Shown here in pieces: positions 9,141-19,248 of a DNA stretch of 64,000 nt. The notes beneath the pieces were generated by a model, which was not told where the DNA came from, made no database searches, and saw only the letters and a program-made list of their open reading frames with translations. Each line of letters opens with the position of its first letter. Position 1 is the first letter of the stretch. Source of the stretch: Erwinia psidii. GTDB taxonomy: Bacteria; Pseudomonadota; Gammaproteobacteria; Enterobacterales; Enterobacteriaceae. Where the stretch lies: assembly GCF_003846135.1 (NCBI RefSeq), contig NZ_RHHM01000017.1, positions 36,043-100,042 on the forward strand, written 5' to 3'. A program made the position numbers and the translations under genes.

Positions 9141-9216
9141 TCTTTAGCGAAGCGTTCCCTAATGTGAAGCGCTGCTGCCAACGGGTGTTTTAAGGTTTTT
9201 TAAATAACGTATTATT

Positions 9217-9229
9217 AATCAAGTTGTTA
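9217..9229 (+). promoter_or_regulatory. Candidate IHF site
   Basis: AATCAAGTTGTTA fits the IHF consensus WATCAANNNNTTR in every position. It lies between the GlrR boxes and the -24/-12 promoter of glmZ, where IHF bending would bring activator and sigma-54 polymerase together. Confidence 0.65.
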
Positions 9230-9257
9230 TATAAAAAATTGCGCACGGTTTTTGCTC

Positions 9258-9273
9258 TGGCATGAGTTATGCA
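9258..9273 (+). promoter_or_regulatory. Sigma-54 promoter of glmZ
   Basis: TGGCATGAGTTATGCA carries the invariant GG and GC dinucleotides of a -24/-12 promoter at the correct 12-bp separation (9259 and 9271). The GC pair lies 13 nt before the first base of GlmZ. Confidence 0.8.
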
Positions 9274-9284
9274 ATAGTTGAAAT

Positions 9285-9487
9285 GTAGATGCTCATTCCA
9301 CATTTTATGCTTGCGCAAGCTTCATAAAGCCGGGAATGATGCAGAGCCCTTACGGTACCTGTTGTCCAGCCGCCACTATCGCCGCGAGGCCTTAATGGTA
9401 CAGGGACACTACGTTGAGTCAGGTACCAGCCAAATTGTCTTACCGACCTGAACGTTTACACCTGCCGGACTGGCAGGTGTTTTTTTA
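9285..9487 (+). ncRNA. glmZ: Small RNA GlmZ
   Basis: GlmZ is the Hfq-bound trans-acting RNA that activates glmS translation by base pairing and is inactivated by RapZ/RNase E cleavage; GlmY protects it. The 5' end GTAGATGCTCATTCCA, the central GGGAATGATGCAGAGCC, the ACGTTGAGT segment and the position next to hemY all match E. coli GlmZ as I remember it. Length is about 203 nt (E. coli about 207). It ends in a strong intrinsic terminator: a 9-bp stem at 9458-9466/9472-9480 followed by seven T. In E. coli GlmZ is read mainly from sigma-70; here a good sigma-54 promoter precedes it. Confidence 0.93.
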
Positions 9488-9556
9488 TCTGCAGAAACTC
9501 CCGGCTTTGCACGATGTCTGAGGGGGCTGATTTGTCAGGGGAGCAGAGCCGGACAG

Positions 9557-9582
9557 TAAAAAGCCGGGTGATCAACCCGGCT
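9557..9582 (-). terminator. Intrinsic terminator of the hemCDXY operon
   Basis: An 8-bp stem AGCCGGGT/ACCCGGCT (9562-9569 with 9575-9582) followed on the minus strand by a run of T, lying about 20 nt past the hemY stop. Confidence 0.8.
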
Positions 9583-9604
9583 GATGGCAAAGCACGCGCT
9601 GAGG

Positions 9605-10795
9605 TTAAGGATTGTTTTTCAGCGTCAGTAACAGTCCGTCGCGACGCATCTCTGCTGCTTCTTCCGGTTTATGCTGGCGATCCAACGTGTCTGCCAGCCA
9701 TGCGTAGTCAAAGGCATCAGGACGCTGTTTTAACGCTGCCCTGAAAGCATCGCTTGCCTGCTGCCATTCGCCATGCGTCATTAACAGTTGTCCCAGGGTG
9801 CTGTAAAGCAGTGGTGTGGCACCGTGCTGTTTAATCTGTTGATTAAGCGCTTTTTCCAGTTGCTCCGGGTTGCCGGTTTTCAGGCGTGGCATCAGTAGCA
9901 CCAGGCGTTCGTCATAATGACGTTTCAGACCGGCCAGGATAATCTCCTGAGCGGTGGCATGATCATCACAAACAATAAGATGATCCGCCATTGCCACCTG
10001 TAACGCTGCGTCGTAACGGGTTTTACGACTCTGATTTTGCCACCAGCGCTTCAGGCCTTCACTGCCCTGTTCGGCCATTGCCTGGTTCATTAACCCCAGC
10101 CAGGCTTGTTGCTGCAACGTATCACGGTGGGTCTCATCAAAGACCTGCACTTTATTCATTGCGGGCAGGATATCCAGCAGAGAATTCCATGCGCCGGTCC
10201 GCACGTAGGCCTGTTCTGCAAGGCGCAGAACCTCAGGATGACGCGGTGCCACTTCCAGCAGGCGATCGATACCATGACGGGCCGCATGATCCTCATTTCG
10301 TGCCAGCTGGATCCGTACCCGCGTGATCTCCACCGGCAGCTGATCGTTACCGGCCAGCTCGGCTGCCCTTGCAAGATGCTGATTGGCGCGAATTTCATCA
10401 CCGCGTTGCTGTGCAGCTTCACAGGCCAGCAGGTAGTTGACTACCGGCTGCTCTGCGTGATCGGCATTCTTCGACAGCAGTTTTTCAACCTGGCGGTGAT
10501 CCCCTTCGGCCAGTTTCATCAGGGCAGCGTGCGTTTGCTTGCGGGCACGGTTACGTTTTCTGCCCAAAAACCAGCCGCGTGTGCGGCTACCGGTCCGTAA
10601 TAAGCGACGCAGTAGCCACTCAACCAGCAGAATGACGATTAACGACAGGATCAGAATAATCGCAAGCCCGGTAACGCTGGTTTCAATGTTCCAGTTGCTG
10701 GTCTGGATCAGGACATAGCCCTGGTGACCTGCCAACATCGGGCCAAGTACGACGCCTGCCATCAGTAATAAAAAAAGTATCAGGACCTTAAGCAT
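9605..10795 (-). CDS. hemY: HemY, TPR membrane protein of the haem operon
   Basis: Enterobacterial HemY, an inner-membrane protein with tetratricopeptide repeats (396 aa; E. coli about 398), linked to late protoporphyrin/haem synthesis. It is not the oxygen-dependent protoporphyrinogen oxidase that bears the same name in Gram-positives. Two N-terminal transmembrane helices (about residues 1-25 and 40-65, with LVEWLLRRLLR after the second) are followed by TPR-like helices, e.g. ARAAELAGNDQLP and a C-terminal WQQASDAFRAALKQRPDAFDYAWLADTL region. It starts 2 nt after hemX and is the last gene of hemCDXY, with an intrinsic terminator just beyond. Confidence 0.95.
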   Translation of the reverse strand: MLKVLILFLLLMAGVVLGPMLAGHQGYVLIQTSNWNIETSVTGLAIILILSLIVILLVEWLLRRLLRTGSRTRGWFLGRKRNRARKQTHAALMKLAEGDHRQVEKLLSKNADHAEQPVVNYLLACEAAQQRGDEIRANQHLARAAELAGNDQLPVEITRVRIQLARNEDHAARHGIDRLLEVAPRHPEVLRLAEQAYVRTGAWNSLLDILPAMNKVQVFDETHRDTLQQQAWLGLMNQAMAEQGSEGLKRWWQNQSRKTRYDAALQVAMADHLIVCDDHATAQEIILAGLKRHYDERLVLLMPRLKTGNPEQLEKALNQQIKQHGATPLLYSTLGQLLMTHGEWQQASDAFRAALKQRPDAFDYAWLADTLDRQHKPEEAAEMRRDGLLLTLKNNP

Positions 10796-10797
10796 GG

Positions 10798-11922
10798 TTA
10801 TTCTCCCTGCTGCCGTTGTCCGGCACCGGGCTGGGCCAGCAGGTTGCGCACGCGCGTTTGCATCAGTTGATCCAGCATTGGCTGGCTTTGCAGTGAATCC
10901 GGTACGTCCATGGAGATGCTCTGCTGACTCAGTTCATCCAGCTGAATGAGATAGGCTTTAGTAGCGGGATCGCGGGTATCAAACCACGCGCGAACCCAGG
11001 CGGAAACGGTATCGATAGATTGCTTATAGATCTCGTTCTGATGGCGTGGCACGGCCTGGGCAGCAACCAGTAAGCGTGAGCGAATATTTTCACGCAGGTA
11101 GATTTCCTGATTGGGTGCCAACAGAGGTTCTGCGGTGGTATCGCGGCGACGGATGGTAATAAAGTCATCCATAAAGTTATGCCAGCTTTTCACCAGATTT
11201 TGCCGCCATTCGCGCAGTGAGGACGAAAGCTCCCCACTGTCTGAATCCATTGGCGAGTCATCGTTGTCATTATCGGCAAGACGCAGGTTATCAACCCCGT
11301 TGGACAACTGATTCAGCTTGAGGATCACCCCGTCGTAATCAACCTGGCTGATTGCTGATAGCGAACTGATATCGTTGGTCAATGCCCGACGCACTTCAAT
11401 CAGGCTGGGATCGTTCATCTCTGCCAGACTGTTATCGGCGCTTTTCAGCAAGGCGGCGGCCGTGGTTACATCCTGATCGCTCCAGAGCTTACGCCCAGCC
11501 AGTTTCACCAGATAATCGGCCTGAGCAAGAAGCCAGGTATGTGCATCGTTACCGGAGATCGTCGCTACTTTTTCTTTTAGCTGGTCAAGCTGCTGGCTCA
11601 TGGTGGCCTGCTGCTGACGGGCAGTATTCAGCGCGTCAGTCTGTGCCGTCAGTTGCTGTTGCAAAGTCTGTGTATTGCTCAATGACTGCTGTTGCAGCTC
11701 TGAAAGCTGATTAGCCAGCGTCTGGTTAGCGGCGGACAGTGCCGCGGTCTGGTGCTTATCATTGATATACAGCCCAATGCCTGAAGCCAGTGCAATGGCA
11801 ATCGCCAGCACGGCCAGTGCTGTTGCAGCATTACGAGGCTGGCGGCCAGGCTTTGGTGCTGTACTCTCTGCCGTTGGCGTGTTCTCATCAACCAGGACAG
11901 AGGAATCTTTTTGTTCCGTCAT
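10798..11922 (-). CDS. hemX: HemX, membrane-anchored coiled-coil protein
   Basis: HemX of enterobacteria (374 aa; E. coli 393), a bitopic inner-membrane protein once annotated as uroporphyrin-III C-methyltransferase; it lacks the SUMT fold and its role is unsettled. A proline- and glutamate-rich cytoplasmic tail (residues 1-30) precedes one transmembrane helix (about 32-52, [21 protein letters not shown]), then a long glutamine-rich coiled coil (about 60-125). The C-terminal half carries the family's [20 protein letters not shown] and [16 protein letters not shown] segments. It lies 17 nt after hemD. Confidence 0.95.
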   Translation of the reverse strand: MTEQKDSSVLVDENTPTAESTAPKPGRQPRNAATALAVLAIAIALASGIGLYINDKHQTAALSAANQTLANQLSELQQQSLSNTQTLQQQLTAQTDALNTARQQQATMSQQLDQLKEKVATISGNDAHTWLLAQADYLVKLAGRKLWSDQDVTTAAALLKSADNSLAEMNDPSLIEVRRALTNDISSLSAISQVDYDGVILKLNQLSNGVDNLRLADNDNDDSPMDSDSGELSSSLREWRQNLVKSWHNFMDDFITIRRRDTTAEPLLAPNQEIYLRENIRSRLLVAAQAVPRHQNEIYKQSIDTVSAWVRAWFDTRDPATKAYLIQLDELSQQSISMDVPDSLQSQPMLDQLMQTRVRNLLAQPGAGQRQQGE

Positions 11923-11939
11923 TGTGGTATATCCCCTAT

Positions 11940-12686
11940 TTAAGTTTGTTGTAACGCCCGCAGCAACGCGTCGTTATCGGCACCCTCGGCCACCCTGATA
12001 TCACGCCACCCCAGTTCTCTGGCTCGGGTGGCCAGACGTTCACTGACGACAATTACCCGGCAGTGCAGAAGCCATTCCTGACGATCATCATTGGGAAACA
12101 GTGAAAAAAGCTGTTCCAACATCTCACCGCTGGTCACCACCAGCGTGGTAATACCCAGATTACGCCAGCGGCGTCCTTCCGTCGCCCCTTGATACTGCTT
12201 TGCACTACGTTGATAGCACTCAACAAACTGTACATTAGCACCGCGCTGTCGCAAGGTTTCAGCCAGAAGATCACGTCCGCCATTCCCGCGCAGGATCAGC
12301 GCCTGCTTACCCGCGATCTGTTGTAACGCAGGTAATTGTATCAGCACTTCGCTGGTTTCTCGTCCCTCTGGCCAGACCACATCACGACCACTGGCGGCGT
12401 GAAAGGCCTGCCCGGTTGCACGACCTATAGCATAATAGTTCAGGTTGGCAGGCCAGCATCTGTCGTTTTTCGCCAGCGCCCTCTCTGCATAGTGAACAGC
12501 TTGCTGCGAAACAATAAACACCAAATCTCCCGCCTGCAACCCGGCCAGCCGACCGGGTAAACTGTCCAGTTCACGACCCGCGGTAAATTCAATCAGGGGC
12601 ATTGACCAGGCAGCCTTTCCCGCCTGGCGTAAACGCTGTACCAGTTTTTCAGCGGCGGGGGCAGGTCGGGTGATGAGGATGGTCAT
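11940..12686 (-). CDS. hemD: Uroporphyrinogen-III synthase
   Basis: Closes and isomerises ring D of hydroxymethylbilane to give uroporphyrinogen III, the branch point to haem, sirohaem and cobalamin. 248 aa (E. coli 246). It begins [23 protein letters not shown], the usual N-terminus, and has the two-lobed layout with linkers near residues 35 and 170. The start overlaps the hemC stop by 4 bp. Cytoplasmic; sequence conservation in this family is low, so the call leans on the N-terminus and operon position. Confidence 0.95.
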   Translation of the reverse strand: MTILITRPAPAAEKLVQRLRQAGKAAWSMPLIEFTAGRELDSLPGRLAGLQAGDLVFIVSQQAVHYAERALAKNDRCWPANLNYYAIGRATGQAFHAASGRDVVWPEGRETSEVLIQLPALQQIAGKQALILRGNGGRDLLAETLRQRGANVQFVECYQRSAKQYQGATEGRRWRNLGITTLVVTSGEMLEQLFSLFPNDDRQEWLLHCRVIVVSERLATRARELGWRDIRVAEGADNDALLRALQQT

Positions 12687-13624
12687 CCGGGCGGCTTCCC
12701 CTGATAGACGTTAGCCAGGATCTCGCGACCACCGTTGTTAAGTAGCTCTTCTGCCAGTGAAATGCCCATTTTCTCCGCGTCTTCGCGTGGACCACGGCGT
12801 TCACCGCTGATCATGGCTTTACCGTCAGGAGAACCTATCAGTCCACGCAACCACAGCTGGTCATCCTGGAGAACAGCAAAGCTGCCAATAGGCACCTGGC
12901 AGCCACCTTCCAGGCGGGTATTCATTGCCCGCTCTGCCTTAACGCGTACGGCGGTATCTTCATCATTCAGGGCAGAGAGCAGAGCGATAGTCCGGCGATC
13001 ATCAAGACGGCATTCAATTCCCACCGCGCCCTGACCTACCGCAGGCAGTGACTCTTCTGCGGGCATGGCATGACGAATTCGCGCTGACAGCCCCAGGCGT
13101 TTCAGCCCGGCGACGGCCAGAATAATGGCGTCGTAATCACCTGCATCGAGTTTGCCAAGCCGCGTACCGACATTGCCACGTAGCGAGCGAATAATCAGGT
13201 CAGGACGTCGTGCGCTGAGCTGACACTGGCGACGCAGGCTGGATGTGCCAACGACGGCGCCTTGCGGTAAGGCGTCGACTGAATCGTAGTGATTTGAAAC
13301 AAAGGCATCAAGTGGGTCTTCCCGCTCGCAAATGGTTACCAGCCCCAGTCCTTCGGGGAAGGCAACTGGCACATCCTTCATCGAGTGGACGGCGATATCG
13401 GCCCGATCGGAGAGCAGCGCCTGTTCCAGTTCCTTAACGAATAATCCCTTGCCGCCGACCTTCGCCAGCGGCGTATCAAGGATCACATCACCTTTGGTTA
13501 TCATGGGCACCAGTTCCACGCAAAGCCCTGGGTGAAAGGCCATCAGACGTTGTTGAACATAACGTGCCTGCCACAGTGCAAGCGGGCTCTTCCTGGTGGC
13601 AATTCTTAAAATTTTGTCTGGCAT
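12683..13624 (-). CDS. hemC: Porphobilinogen deaminase (hydroxymethylbilane synthase)
   Basis: Joins four porphobilinogen units into hydroxymethylbilane, using a dipyrromethane cofactor bound to a cysteine. 313 aa, the usual length. It shows [18 protein letters not shown] at the N-terminus, [18 protein letters not shown] (arginines that bind the chain), and the cofactor cysteine in EGGCQVPIG near residue 240. It is the first gene of hemCDXY and is divergent from cyaA across 286 bp, as in E. coli. Confidence 0.97.
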   Translation of the reverse strand: MPDKILRIATRKSPLALWQARYVQQRLMAFHPGLCVELVPMITKGDVILDTPLAKVGGKGLFVKELEQALLSDRADIAVHSMKDVPVAFPEGLGLVTICEREDPLDAFVSNHYDSVDALPQGAVVGTSSLRRQCQLSARRPDLIIRSLRGNVGTRLGKLDAGDYDAIILAVAGLKRLGLSARIRHAMPAEESLPAVGQGAVGIECRLDDRRTIALLSALNDEDTAVRVKAERAMNTRLEGGCQVPIGSFAVLQDDQLWLRGLIGSPDGKAMISGERRGPREDAEKMGISLAEELLNNGGREILANVYQGKPPG

Positions 13625-13799
13625 GCTGGTTACCGTTTTTATCGTTCAACGATTATCCTAACATTGACAGGTGAAGTCTGTCAGTTGCCACGGGCAGGGC
13701 GGGTGTTGAGACGGGGTATATGCTTTAGCTGGTCAGGTTGGTTTTAATCCGTGCTAAACTTTGTAGTAGCGCAACTTTCTTTACGGTCAACCAGCCAGA

Positions 13800-13815
13800 T
13801 GTTAGATTGATCACG
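13800..13815 (+). promoter_or_regulatory. CRP site in the cyaA promoter region
   Basis: TGTTAGATTGATCACG fits TGTGA-N6-TCACA with a strong right half. It lies about 95-110 bp before cyaA in the hemC-cyaA divergent region. In E. coli, CRP-cAMP represses the main cyaA promoter from a site of very similar sequence, so feedback control of cAMP synthesis is likely conserved. The rest of the 286-bp region presumably holds both promoters. Confidence 0.75.
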
Positions 13816-13910
13816 TTTCCGGCACTCATTCGCACGATTATTTTTAAATCAAGGGGCGAATTGAGGAAACAGGGTTATTTGTAAGCACTGGGACAATCAG
13901 GCGAGACGTC

Positions 13911-16466
13911 TTGTACCTCTATATAGAGACATTGAAACAGAGACTGGATGCCATCAACCAATTGCGCGTCGATCGCGCTCTTGCTGCCATGGGACCTGCG
14001 TTTCAACAGGTTTACAGTCTGCTGCCAACCTTATTGCATTTTCATCATCCGCTGATGCCGGGTTACCTTGAGGGTAGCGTTCCACATGGCATCAGCTTTT
14101 ACACGCCCGATGAAAACCAGACGCTCTGGCTCAATGATTTACAAACTAAAATTGGGTCCAGCCTCGCGCGCTCCCGGCCTGGTGAAATGCCGATCACCGG
14201 CGTTTATTCTATGGGTAGTACCTCATCCGTCGGTCAGAATCTTACCTCGGATCTTGATATCTGGGTCTGTCACCAGTCATGGCTGGATAATGGCGAGCGC
14301 CTCTCCCTGCAAAAAAAATGCACGCTGCTGGAAAAATGGTGTGCGTCAATGGGGGTTGAAGTCAGCTTCTTCCTGATTGATGAAAACCGCTTTCGGCACA
14401 ACGAAAGCGGTAGCCTGGGCGGCGAAGACTGTGGTTCAACCCAGCACATTTTGCTCCTGGATGAGTTTTATCGTTCCGCTGTCCGTCTGGCCGGCAAACG
14501 TATCTTGTGGAATATGGTGCCGGGCGAGGAAGAAGAGCACTACGACGACTATGTTATGTCGCTGTATCAAAAAGGCGTGCTGACGCCCAATGAATGGCTG
14601 GATTTGGGAGGGCTGGATACGCTCTCTGCCGAAGAGTATTTTGGTGCCAGCCTGTGGCAACTCTACAAAAGTATCGACTCGCCCTACAAGGCGGTGCTGA
14701 AGACGTTGCTGCTGGAAGCCTATTCCTGGGAATACCCAACGACCCGGCTGCTGGCGATGGATATCAAACAGCGTCTGCACGATGGTGAGATTGTGTCCTA
14801 CGGCCTTGATCCTTACTGCATGATGCTGGAAAGAGTGACGCACTACCTTACCAGTATTGATGATCCTGCCCGTCTCGATCTTGTCAGACGCTGTTTCTAT
14901 CTGAAAGTGCGTGAAAAACTGTCGGAACAGCGCGGAGAATCCGGCTGGCGGCGTCAAATTCTTACGCAACTGGTCAACGAATGGGGCTGGGACGCAGAGC
15001 GTGTGGCGATCCTGGACAGCCGGGCTGACTGGAAAATCGAGCGTGTGCGGGAAGCGCACAATGAGTTGCTCGACGCGATGATGCAAAGTTACCGTAACCT
15101 GATCCGCTTTGCCCGCCGTAATAATCTGAGTGTCAGCGCCAGCCCACAGGATATCGGGGTACTGACCCGTAAACTTTATGCCGTGTTTGAAGCTTTGCCC
15201 GGCAAAGTGACGCTGGTTAATCCTCAGATTTCGCCGGATCTGTCTGAACCACATCTGACTTTTATTCATGTGCCACCGGGCCGGGCGAACCGTGCCGGCT
15301 GGTATCTCTACAATCAGTCGCCTGATATGCAGTCGATCATCAGCCATCAGCCGCTGGAATATAACCGCTACCTTAATAAGCTGGTGGCCTGGGCGTGGTT
15401 CAACGGGCTGCTGACCAGCAAAACCCGACTGCATATCAAAGGGAATGAAATTTGCGATCTTGCTCGCCTGCAGGAGCTGGTGGCCGATGTCTCGAATCAT
15501 TTCCCTTTGCGGTTGTCGGCACCCACGGCAAAAGCACTTTACAGCCCATGCGAGATCCGCCATTTAGCGATTATCGTCAATCTGGAGCACGATCCTACCG
15601 CTGCTTTTCGTAATCAGGTGGTTCATTTTGATTTTCGCAAGCTGGATGTGTTCAGTTTTGGCCAGCAGCAGCAGTGTCTGATTGGCAGTATCGATCTGCT
15701 GTACCGCAATTCGTGGAATGAAGTGCGGACGCTGCATTTTAGCGGTGAGCAGGCGATGATCGAAGGGCTGAAAACCATACTCGGCAAAATGCACCAGGAT
15801 GCGGCTCCGCCCGACAGCGTTGAGGTGTTTTGCTACAGCCAGCATCTGCGTGGGCTGATCCGCACCAGGGTCCAGCAACTGGTTTCGGAATGTATTGAAC
15901 TTCGCCTGTCCAGTACTCGCCAGGAGCCTGGCCGGTTCAAGGCGGTGCGAGTGGCGGGTCAGACTTGGGGACTGTTCTTTGAGCGGCTCAGTGTGTCGGT
16001 ACAGAAGCTGGAAAACGCCATCGAGTTTTATGGCGCGATCTCTAACAATAAGCTACATGGACTATCAATAAAGGTAGAAACTGACCATGTGAAGCTGCCT
16101 TCGGTGGTGAATGGCTATGCCAGCGAGGGGATCATTCAGTTCTTTTTCGAAGATACCAGGGACGAGCGTGGCTTTAATATCTACATTCTGGATGAAACCA
16201 ACAGGGTGGAGATTTATCACCACTGCGAAGGGAGTAAAGAAGAGCTGGTTCGCGATGTCAGCCGTTTCTATTCCTCATCACACGATCGCTTTACTTACGG
16301 CTCCAGCTTTACCAATTTTAACCTGCCGCAGTTTTATCAAATTGTGCAGGCTGACGGGCGTTTTCAGGTTATCCCTTTCCGCAGCCAGACGCTGGCACAA
16401 CTCTGTGTCACCCTGTCAGAGAACGAACATAACGACGATTACGATCAGCGCTACCAGATGCACTGA
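13911..16466 (+). CDS. cyaA: Class I adenylate cyclase
   Basis: Makes cyclic AMP from ATP for CRP. 851 aa (E. coli 848). It begins at a TTG ([27 protein letters not shown]), as E. coli cyaA does, where the weak codon limits expression. The N-terminal catalytic half includes [20 protein letters not shown] with the acidic residues of the nucleotidyltransferase fold (about residues 102-121). The C-terminal regulatory half, which responds to phosphorylated EIIA-Glc, is complete. The downstream gene is not cyaY, unlike in E. coli. Confidence 0.97.
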   Translation: MYLYIETLKQRLDAINQLRVDRALAAMGPAFQQVYSLLPTLLHFHHPLMPGYLEGSVPHGISFYTPDENQTLWLNDLQTKIGSSLARSRPGEMPITGVYSMGSTSSVGQNLTSDLDIWVCHQSWLDNGERLSLQKKCTLLEKWCASMGVEVSFFLIDENRFRHNESGSLGGEDCGSTQHILLLDEFYRSAVRLAGKRILWNMVPGEEEEHYDDYVMSLYQKGVLTPNEWLDLGGLDTLSAEEYFGASLWQLYKSIDSPYKAVLKTLLLEAYSWEYPTTRLLAMDIKQRLHDGEIVSYGLDPYCMMLERVTHYLTSIDDPARLDLVRRCFYLKVREKLSEQRGESGWRRQILTQLVNEWGWDAERVAILDSRADWKIERVREAHNELLDAMMQSYRNLIRFARRNNLSVSASPQDIGVLTRKLYAVFEALPGKVTLVNPQISPDLSEPHLTFIHVPPGRANRAGWYLYNQSPDMQSIISHQPLEYNRYLNKLVAWAWFNGLLTSKTRLHIKGNEICDLARLQELVADVSNHFPLRLSAPTAKALYSPCEIRHLAIIVNLEHDPTAAFRNQVVHFDFRKLDVFSFGQQQQCLIGSIDLLYRNSWNEVRTLHFSGEQAMIEGLKTILGKMHQDAAPPDSVEVFCYSQHLRGLIRTRVQQLVSECIELRLSSTRQEPGRFKAVRVAGQTWGLFFERLSVSVQKLENAIEFYGAISNNKLHGLSIKVETDHVKLPSVVNGYASEGIIQFFFEDTRDERGFNIYILDETNRVEIYHHCEGSKEELVRDVSRFYSSSHDRFTYGSSFTNFNLPQFYQIVQADGRFQVIPFRSQTLAQLCVTLSENEHNDDYDQRYQMH

Positions 16467-16631
16467 CATCGTGCGCCGCTGGTAAATAAATGCCATCTCT
16501 GACCCGGTTTTGGCATTAAAAGACAAATCATAATGACACTATTCACAGAGCAATACCGCCAGCCTCGTTTCTGCCAGATTTAAACCTATACTCGCACCAT
16601 ATTGGATAAAGGGAAATCCTGTGGGGAATAT

Positions 16632-17897
16632 ATGGATAAAGGAAATGAATTAACGGGCAATCAGGGAAATGAATTTGGTCTTTTTATTTCCATTCTTCTG
16701 TTGTTACTCGGCTGTATTTTGTTTTTTTTCTCTTTTGACCGACAAATTGTCTCTATTCTGAAAACGACGCTGATGCATGAAATGGGTATTGGCAATAAAG
16801 AGTATTCCTGGCTGATAACCGCCTTTATGTTCCCCTATATCATGATGTATTTCGTTTCGGGCGCGTTGGTGGATAAATTTGGCAGCCGCTATGTGCTGAC
16901 TTTGCTGATGATCCTTATGTCGGTAGCCACATTGATTACCGGTTTCTCACGTTCGCTAACCGGTATGCTGGTAGGCCGCTTTATTCTTGGCGTGGCGGAA
17001 TCCGGCGTGGTACCTGCCTTGACGTTGGCGATATTTACCTGGTTCAAGGCGCAACAGCGGGCTTTTGCTTTTCAACTGACCAATATCATTCAGTCACTGG
17101 GGTTGATCGTTGCGCCACCTTTTATCGCCTGGGTCACACTGGCTGGTGGCTGGCGCTGGGCATTTTTTATTCCCGCACTGGCCGGTATTATGATTGGTCT
17201 GATGTGGTTTATCGCCAGCCGCCGTCAGCCAGCTTCAGTGCAATCGCTGCCTGAAAACCAACACGACAGCATTTCGGTGTTGCAGCGTTATAAGTTCGTG
17301 CTCACTTCGGCTCCCGTCTGGACATTAATTATCGCCCGCCTGCTGACCGATCCTTTCTGGTTTTTTTATCAGTACTGGCAGATTGGCTTTATGCAGGAAA
17401 AACTGGGACTGAGCCTTGCGCGCGTGGGTGAACTGATGTGGTTTCCGCCTCTGGCGGCGGTGTTTGGGGTCCTGTTGGTGTGCCGCATTTCCGATCGGCT
17501 GGTGACCAGGGGAGTGGAGCCAACCCGCGCACGTCTCAATCTGATCTGGGCGGTGTCCTGCCTTGCGCCGCTGATTTTCTTCCTGCCAACGGTAGAAAAT
17601 GTCTGGCTGGCGGTAGGCATCATGACGGTCATTAACTTTATGTGCACGGCCTGGCTGAGTATGGTGACGATCATGATGGGTGGCCTGGTACCGCGCGCGG
17701 CCATTGCCACCGCTATTGGCATTATGAGCGCTCTTGGAGGCATCAGCGCCATGCTTTTCAACGGTTTCGTCGGCACTATCATCGATATCTATGGCTATGC
17801 GTTGCCCGTTTATGTCGGTGCCGTCCTTCATCCCGCTGGCGCTATCGTGCTGGCCGTTTATTTCCTGCGCCGCAAAAATATTAAGGAGAAGATATGA
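16632..17897 (+). CDS. MFS permease, hexuronate/anion-cation symporter type
   Basis: A twelve-helix major facilitator of the anion:cation symporter family (ExuT/GudP/phthalate-permease relatives), which import sugar acids with protons. 421 aa from the ATG at 16632, preferred over the TTG at 16602 because GGGGA sits 6 nt upstream. Helix 1 FFSFDRQIVS, helix 2-3 GALVDKFGSR (motif A) and RFILGVAESGVVPA (helix 4) are typical of sugar-acid symporters. Its stop overlaps the BNR-protein start (ATGA), so both belong to one operon. The context (uronate-acting partners) supports an oligosaccharide or uronate substrate; the exact ligand is unknown. Confidence 0.82.
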   Translation: MDKGNELTGNQGNEFGLFISILLLLLGCILFFFSFDRQIVSILKTTLMHEMGIGNKEYSWLITAFMFPYIMMYFVSGALVDKFGSRYVLTLLMILMSVATLITGFSRSLTGMLVGRFILGVAESGVVPALTLAIFTWFKAQQRAFAFQLTNIIQSLGLIVAPPFIAWVTLAGGWRWAFFIPALAGIMIGLMWFIASRRQPASVQSLPENQHDSISVLQRYKFVLTSAPVWTLIIARLLTDPFWFFYQYWQIGFMQEKLGLSLARVGELMWFPPLAAVFGVLLVCRISDRLVTRGVEPTRARLNLIWAVSCLAPLIFFLPTVENVWLAVGIMTVINFMCTAWLSMVTIMMGGLVPRAAIATAIGIMSALGGISAMLFNGFVGTIIDIYGYALPVYVGAVLHPAGAIVLAVYFLRRKNIKEKI

Positions 17898-19204
17898 GTG
17901 TGAGTGTCTCAACCATCGGCGAGGCATGTGCAGACTTTAACGTGTTGTATTGCCTACTGCATCATCAGGGAACGCTGTTTGCCGCCTGGTATGACGCTGG
18001 CCATCGCATCACGGTAGGATGCCGCCGTCCCGGCGCGTCAATATGGGAAATTTTTCAGCCTGACGGATTCTGGCTGCCGCAGCGCAATCGTCACGCCAAT
18101 ATCACCGACTATGACTCCCATAACTATCTGACGATGGCGACCGACAGCGAAGGCTATCTACATCTTTCCGGCAATATGCATGTTGATCCTCTGATCTACT
18201 TCCGTTCTGAGAAGCCGTTGGATATTTCTTCCCTGCGCGTTGTCCGATCAATGACCGGCGATCGTGAAGATCGCACTACCTACCCGCTCTTTTTTAAAGA
18301 TCGTCAGGGGCGTTTGCTGTTTCGCTACCGTGATGGCTGTAGCGGCAACGGTGATGATATTTATAACGTCTATGATACCGCGCGACAGCAATGGTCCCGG
18401 CTTCTGGCGTCGCCGCTGTTAGATGGCGAAGGCCTGCGTAACGGCTATGCGCGCCCCCCGGTTGCCGGAGCGGATGGCTGGTGGCACATGATTTGGATGT
18501 GGCGTGAAACGCCACACTGTGAGACGAACAACAATTTATCTTATGCGCGCAGTCGTGACCTGCAACACTGGGAAACGTCAGCCGGACAGCGCCTGACGCT
18601 GCCCATTTCACGGGAGAGAGGTGAAATTGTCGATGACGCCGATGTGGGGGACGGTCTGATCAATATGGTGCAGGAGGTGGGCTTTGATCATCAGGGCAGG
18701 CCGCTGCTGATTTATCACCGCTACGACGAAAACGGTCATTCACAGGCCTTTCTTGCCAGACCGGATGGCGCGGGGAAATGGCAAAAAAAACAGCTAAGTC
18801 AGTGGCATTTTCGCTGGGATTTTAAAGGGCCGGGTTCTATTCCGCCGGACCTGATTCTTCAGCCGCCACGCCCGGTAGCGGACGGTATGCTGGAGGTCAG
18901 CTGGACGTCGCGATGGACAGGTTCCGGTCGCTGGCTGATTGAGGAAGCGTCATTAAAGGTGGTGGCTACGCTTCCCGCCAGCGTGACACTGCCTGAAAAG
19001 CTTTTCCAGCCCAACCAGCAGCTACATTCGGCCGCAGAAGTGCAGGTCCATGCGGCGCAAAACAGCGACTACAGCCCGCAGAATCAGTACTGGTTGCGAT
19101 GGGAAGCGTTGCCAATTTGTCGCGACGAGCCTTATCCGGCAACGGTGGCGGCGGGCAGGCTGGAACTGGTTGAAGCCGTGCCGCACTGCGATGCCCCGTC
19201 TTAA
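17894..19204 (+). CDS. BNR_4-family beta-propeller protein, probable polysaccharide lyase or glycosidase
   Basis: A 436-residue protein with the BNR_4 signature at residues 74-105 (DSHNYLTMATD then GYLHLSGNMHVDPLIYFRS). This seven-bladed propeller fold is shared by ulvan lyases (PL24/PL25), rhamnose-glucuronate lyases and GH145 rhamnosidases, which act on uronic-acid/rhamnose linkages. Conserved histidines at 76, 90 and 96 are candidates for catalysis. There is no signal peptide, so it should act in the cytoplasm on imported oligosaccharides. It is translationally coupled to the sugar-acid permease, and a KdgF-like cupin follows in the locus. Because KdgF works on 4,5-unsaturated uronates, I infer a lyase rather than a hydrolase. 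Linkage and substrate cannot be read from sequence. Confidence 0.75.
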   Translation: MSVSVSTIGEACADFNVLYCLLHHQGTLFAAWYDAGHRITVGCRRPGASIWEIFQPDGFWLPQRNRHANITDYDSHNYLTMATDSEGYLHLSGNMHVDPLIYFRSEKPLDISSLRVVRSMTGDREDRTTYPLFFKDRQGRLLFRYRDGCSGNGDDIYNVYDTARQQWSRLLASPLLDGEGLRNGYARPPVAGADGWWHMIWMWRETPHCETNNNLSYARSRDLQHWETSAGQRLTLPISRERGEIVDDADVGDGLINMVQEVGFDHQGRPLLIYHRYDENGHSQAFLARPDGAGKWQKKQLSQWHFRWDFKGPGSIPPDLILQPPRPVADGMLEVSWTSRWTGSGRWLIEEASLKVVATLPASVTLPEKLFQPNQQLHSAAEVQVHAAQNSDYSPQNQYWLRWEALPICRDEPYPATVAAGRLELVEAVPHCDAPS

Positions 19205-19221
19205 AAGGTGTAGACAACATT

Positions 19222-19248
19222 CCGGCCAGGCTCACAGACACTGGCCGG
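19222..19248. terminator. Hairpin between convergent BNR gene and araC-type gene
   Basis: Inverted repeat CCGGCCAG/CTGGCCGG with an 11-nt loop, 18 nt past the BNR stop and overlapping the last codons of the facing regulator. No T-run follows, so it may act weakly or with Rho. Confidence 0.45.

Noticed and set aside
14436..15563. A 375-residue open frame antisense to cyaA.
   Set aside because: It lies wholly inside conserved cyaA coding sequence, with no family match and no promoter context.
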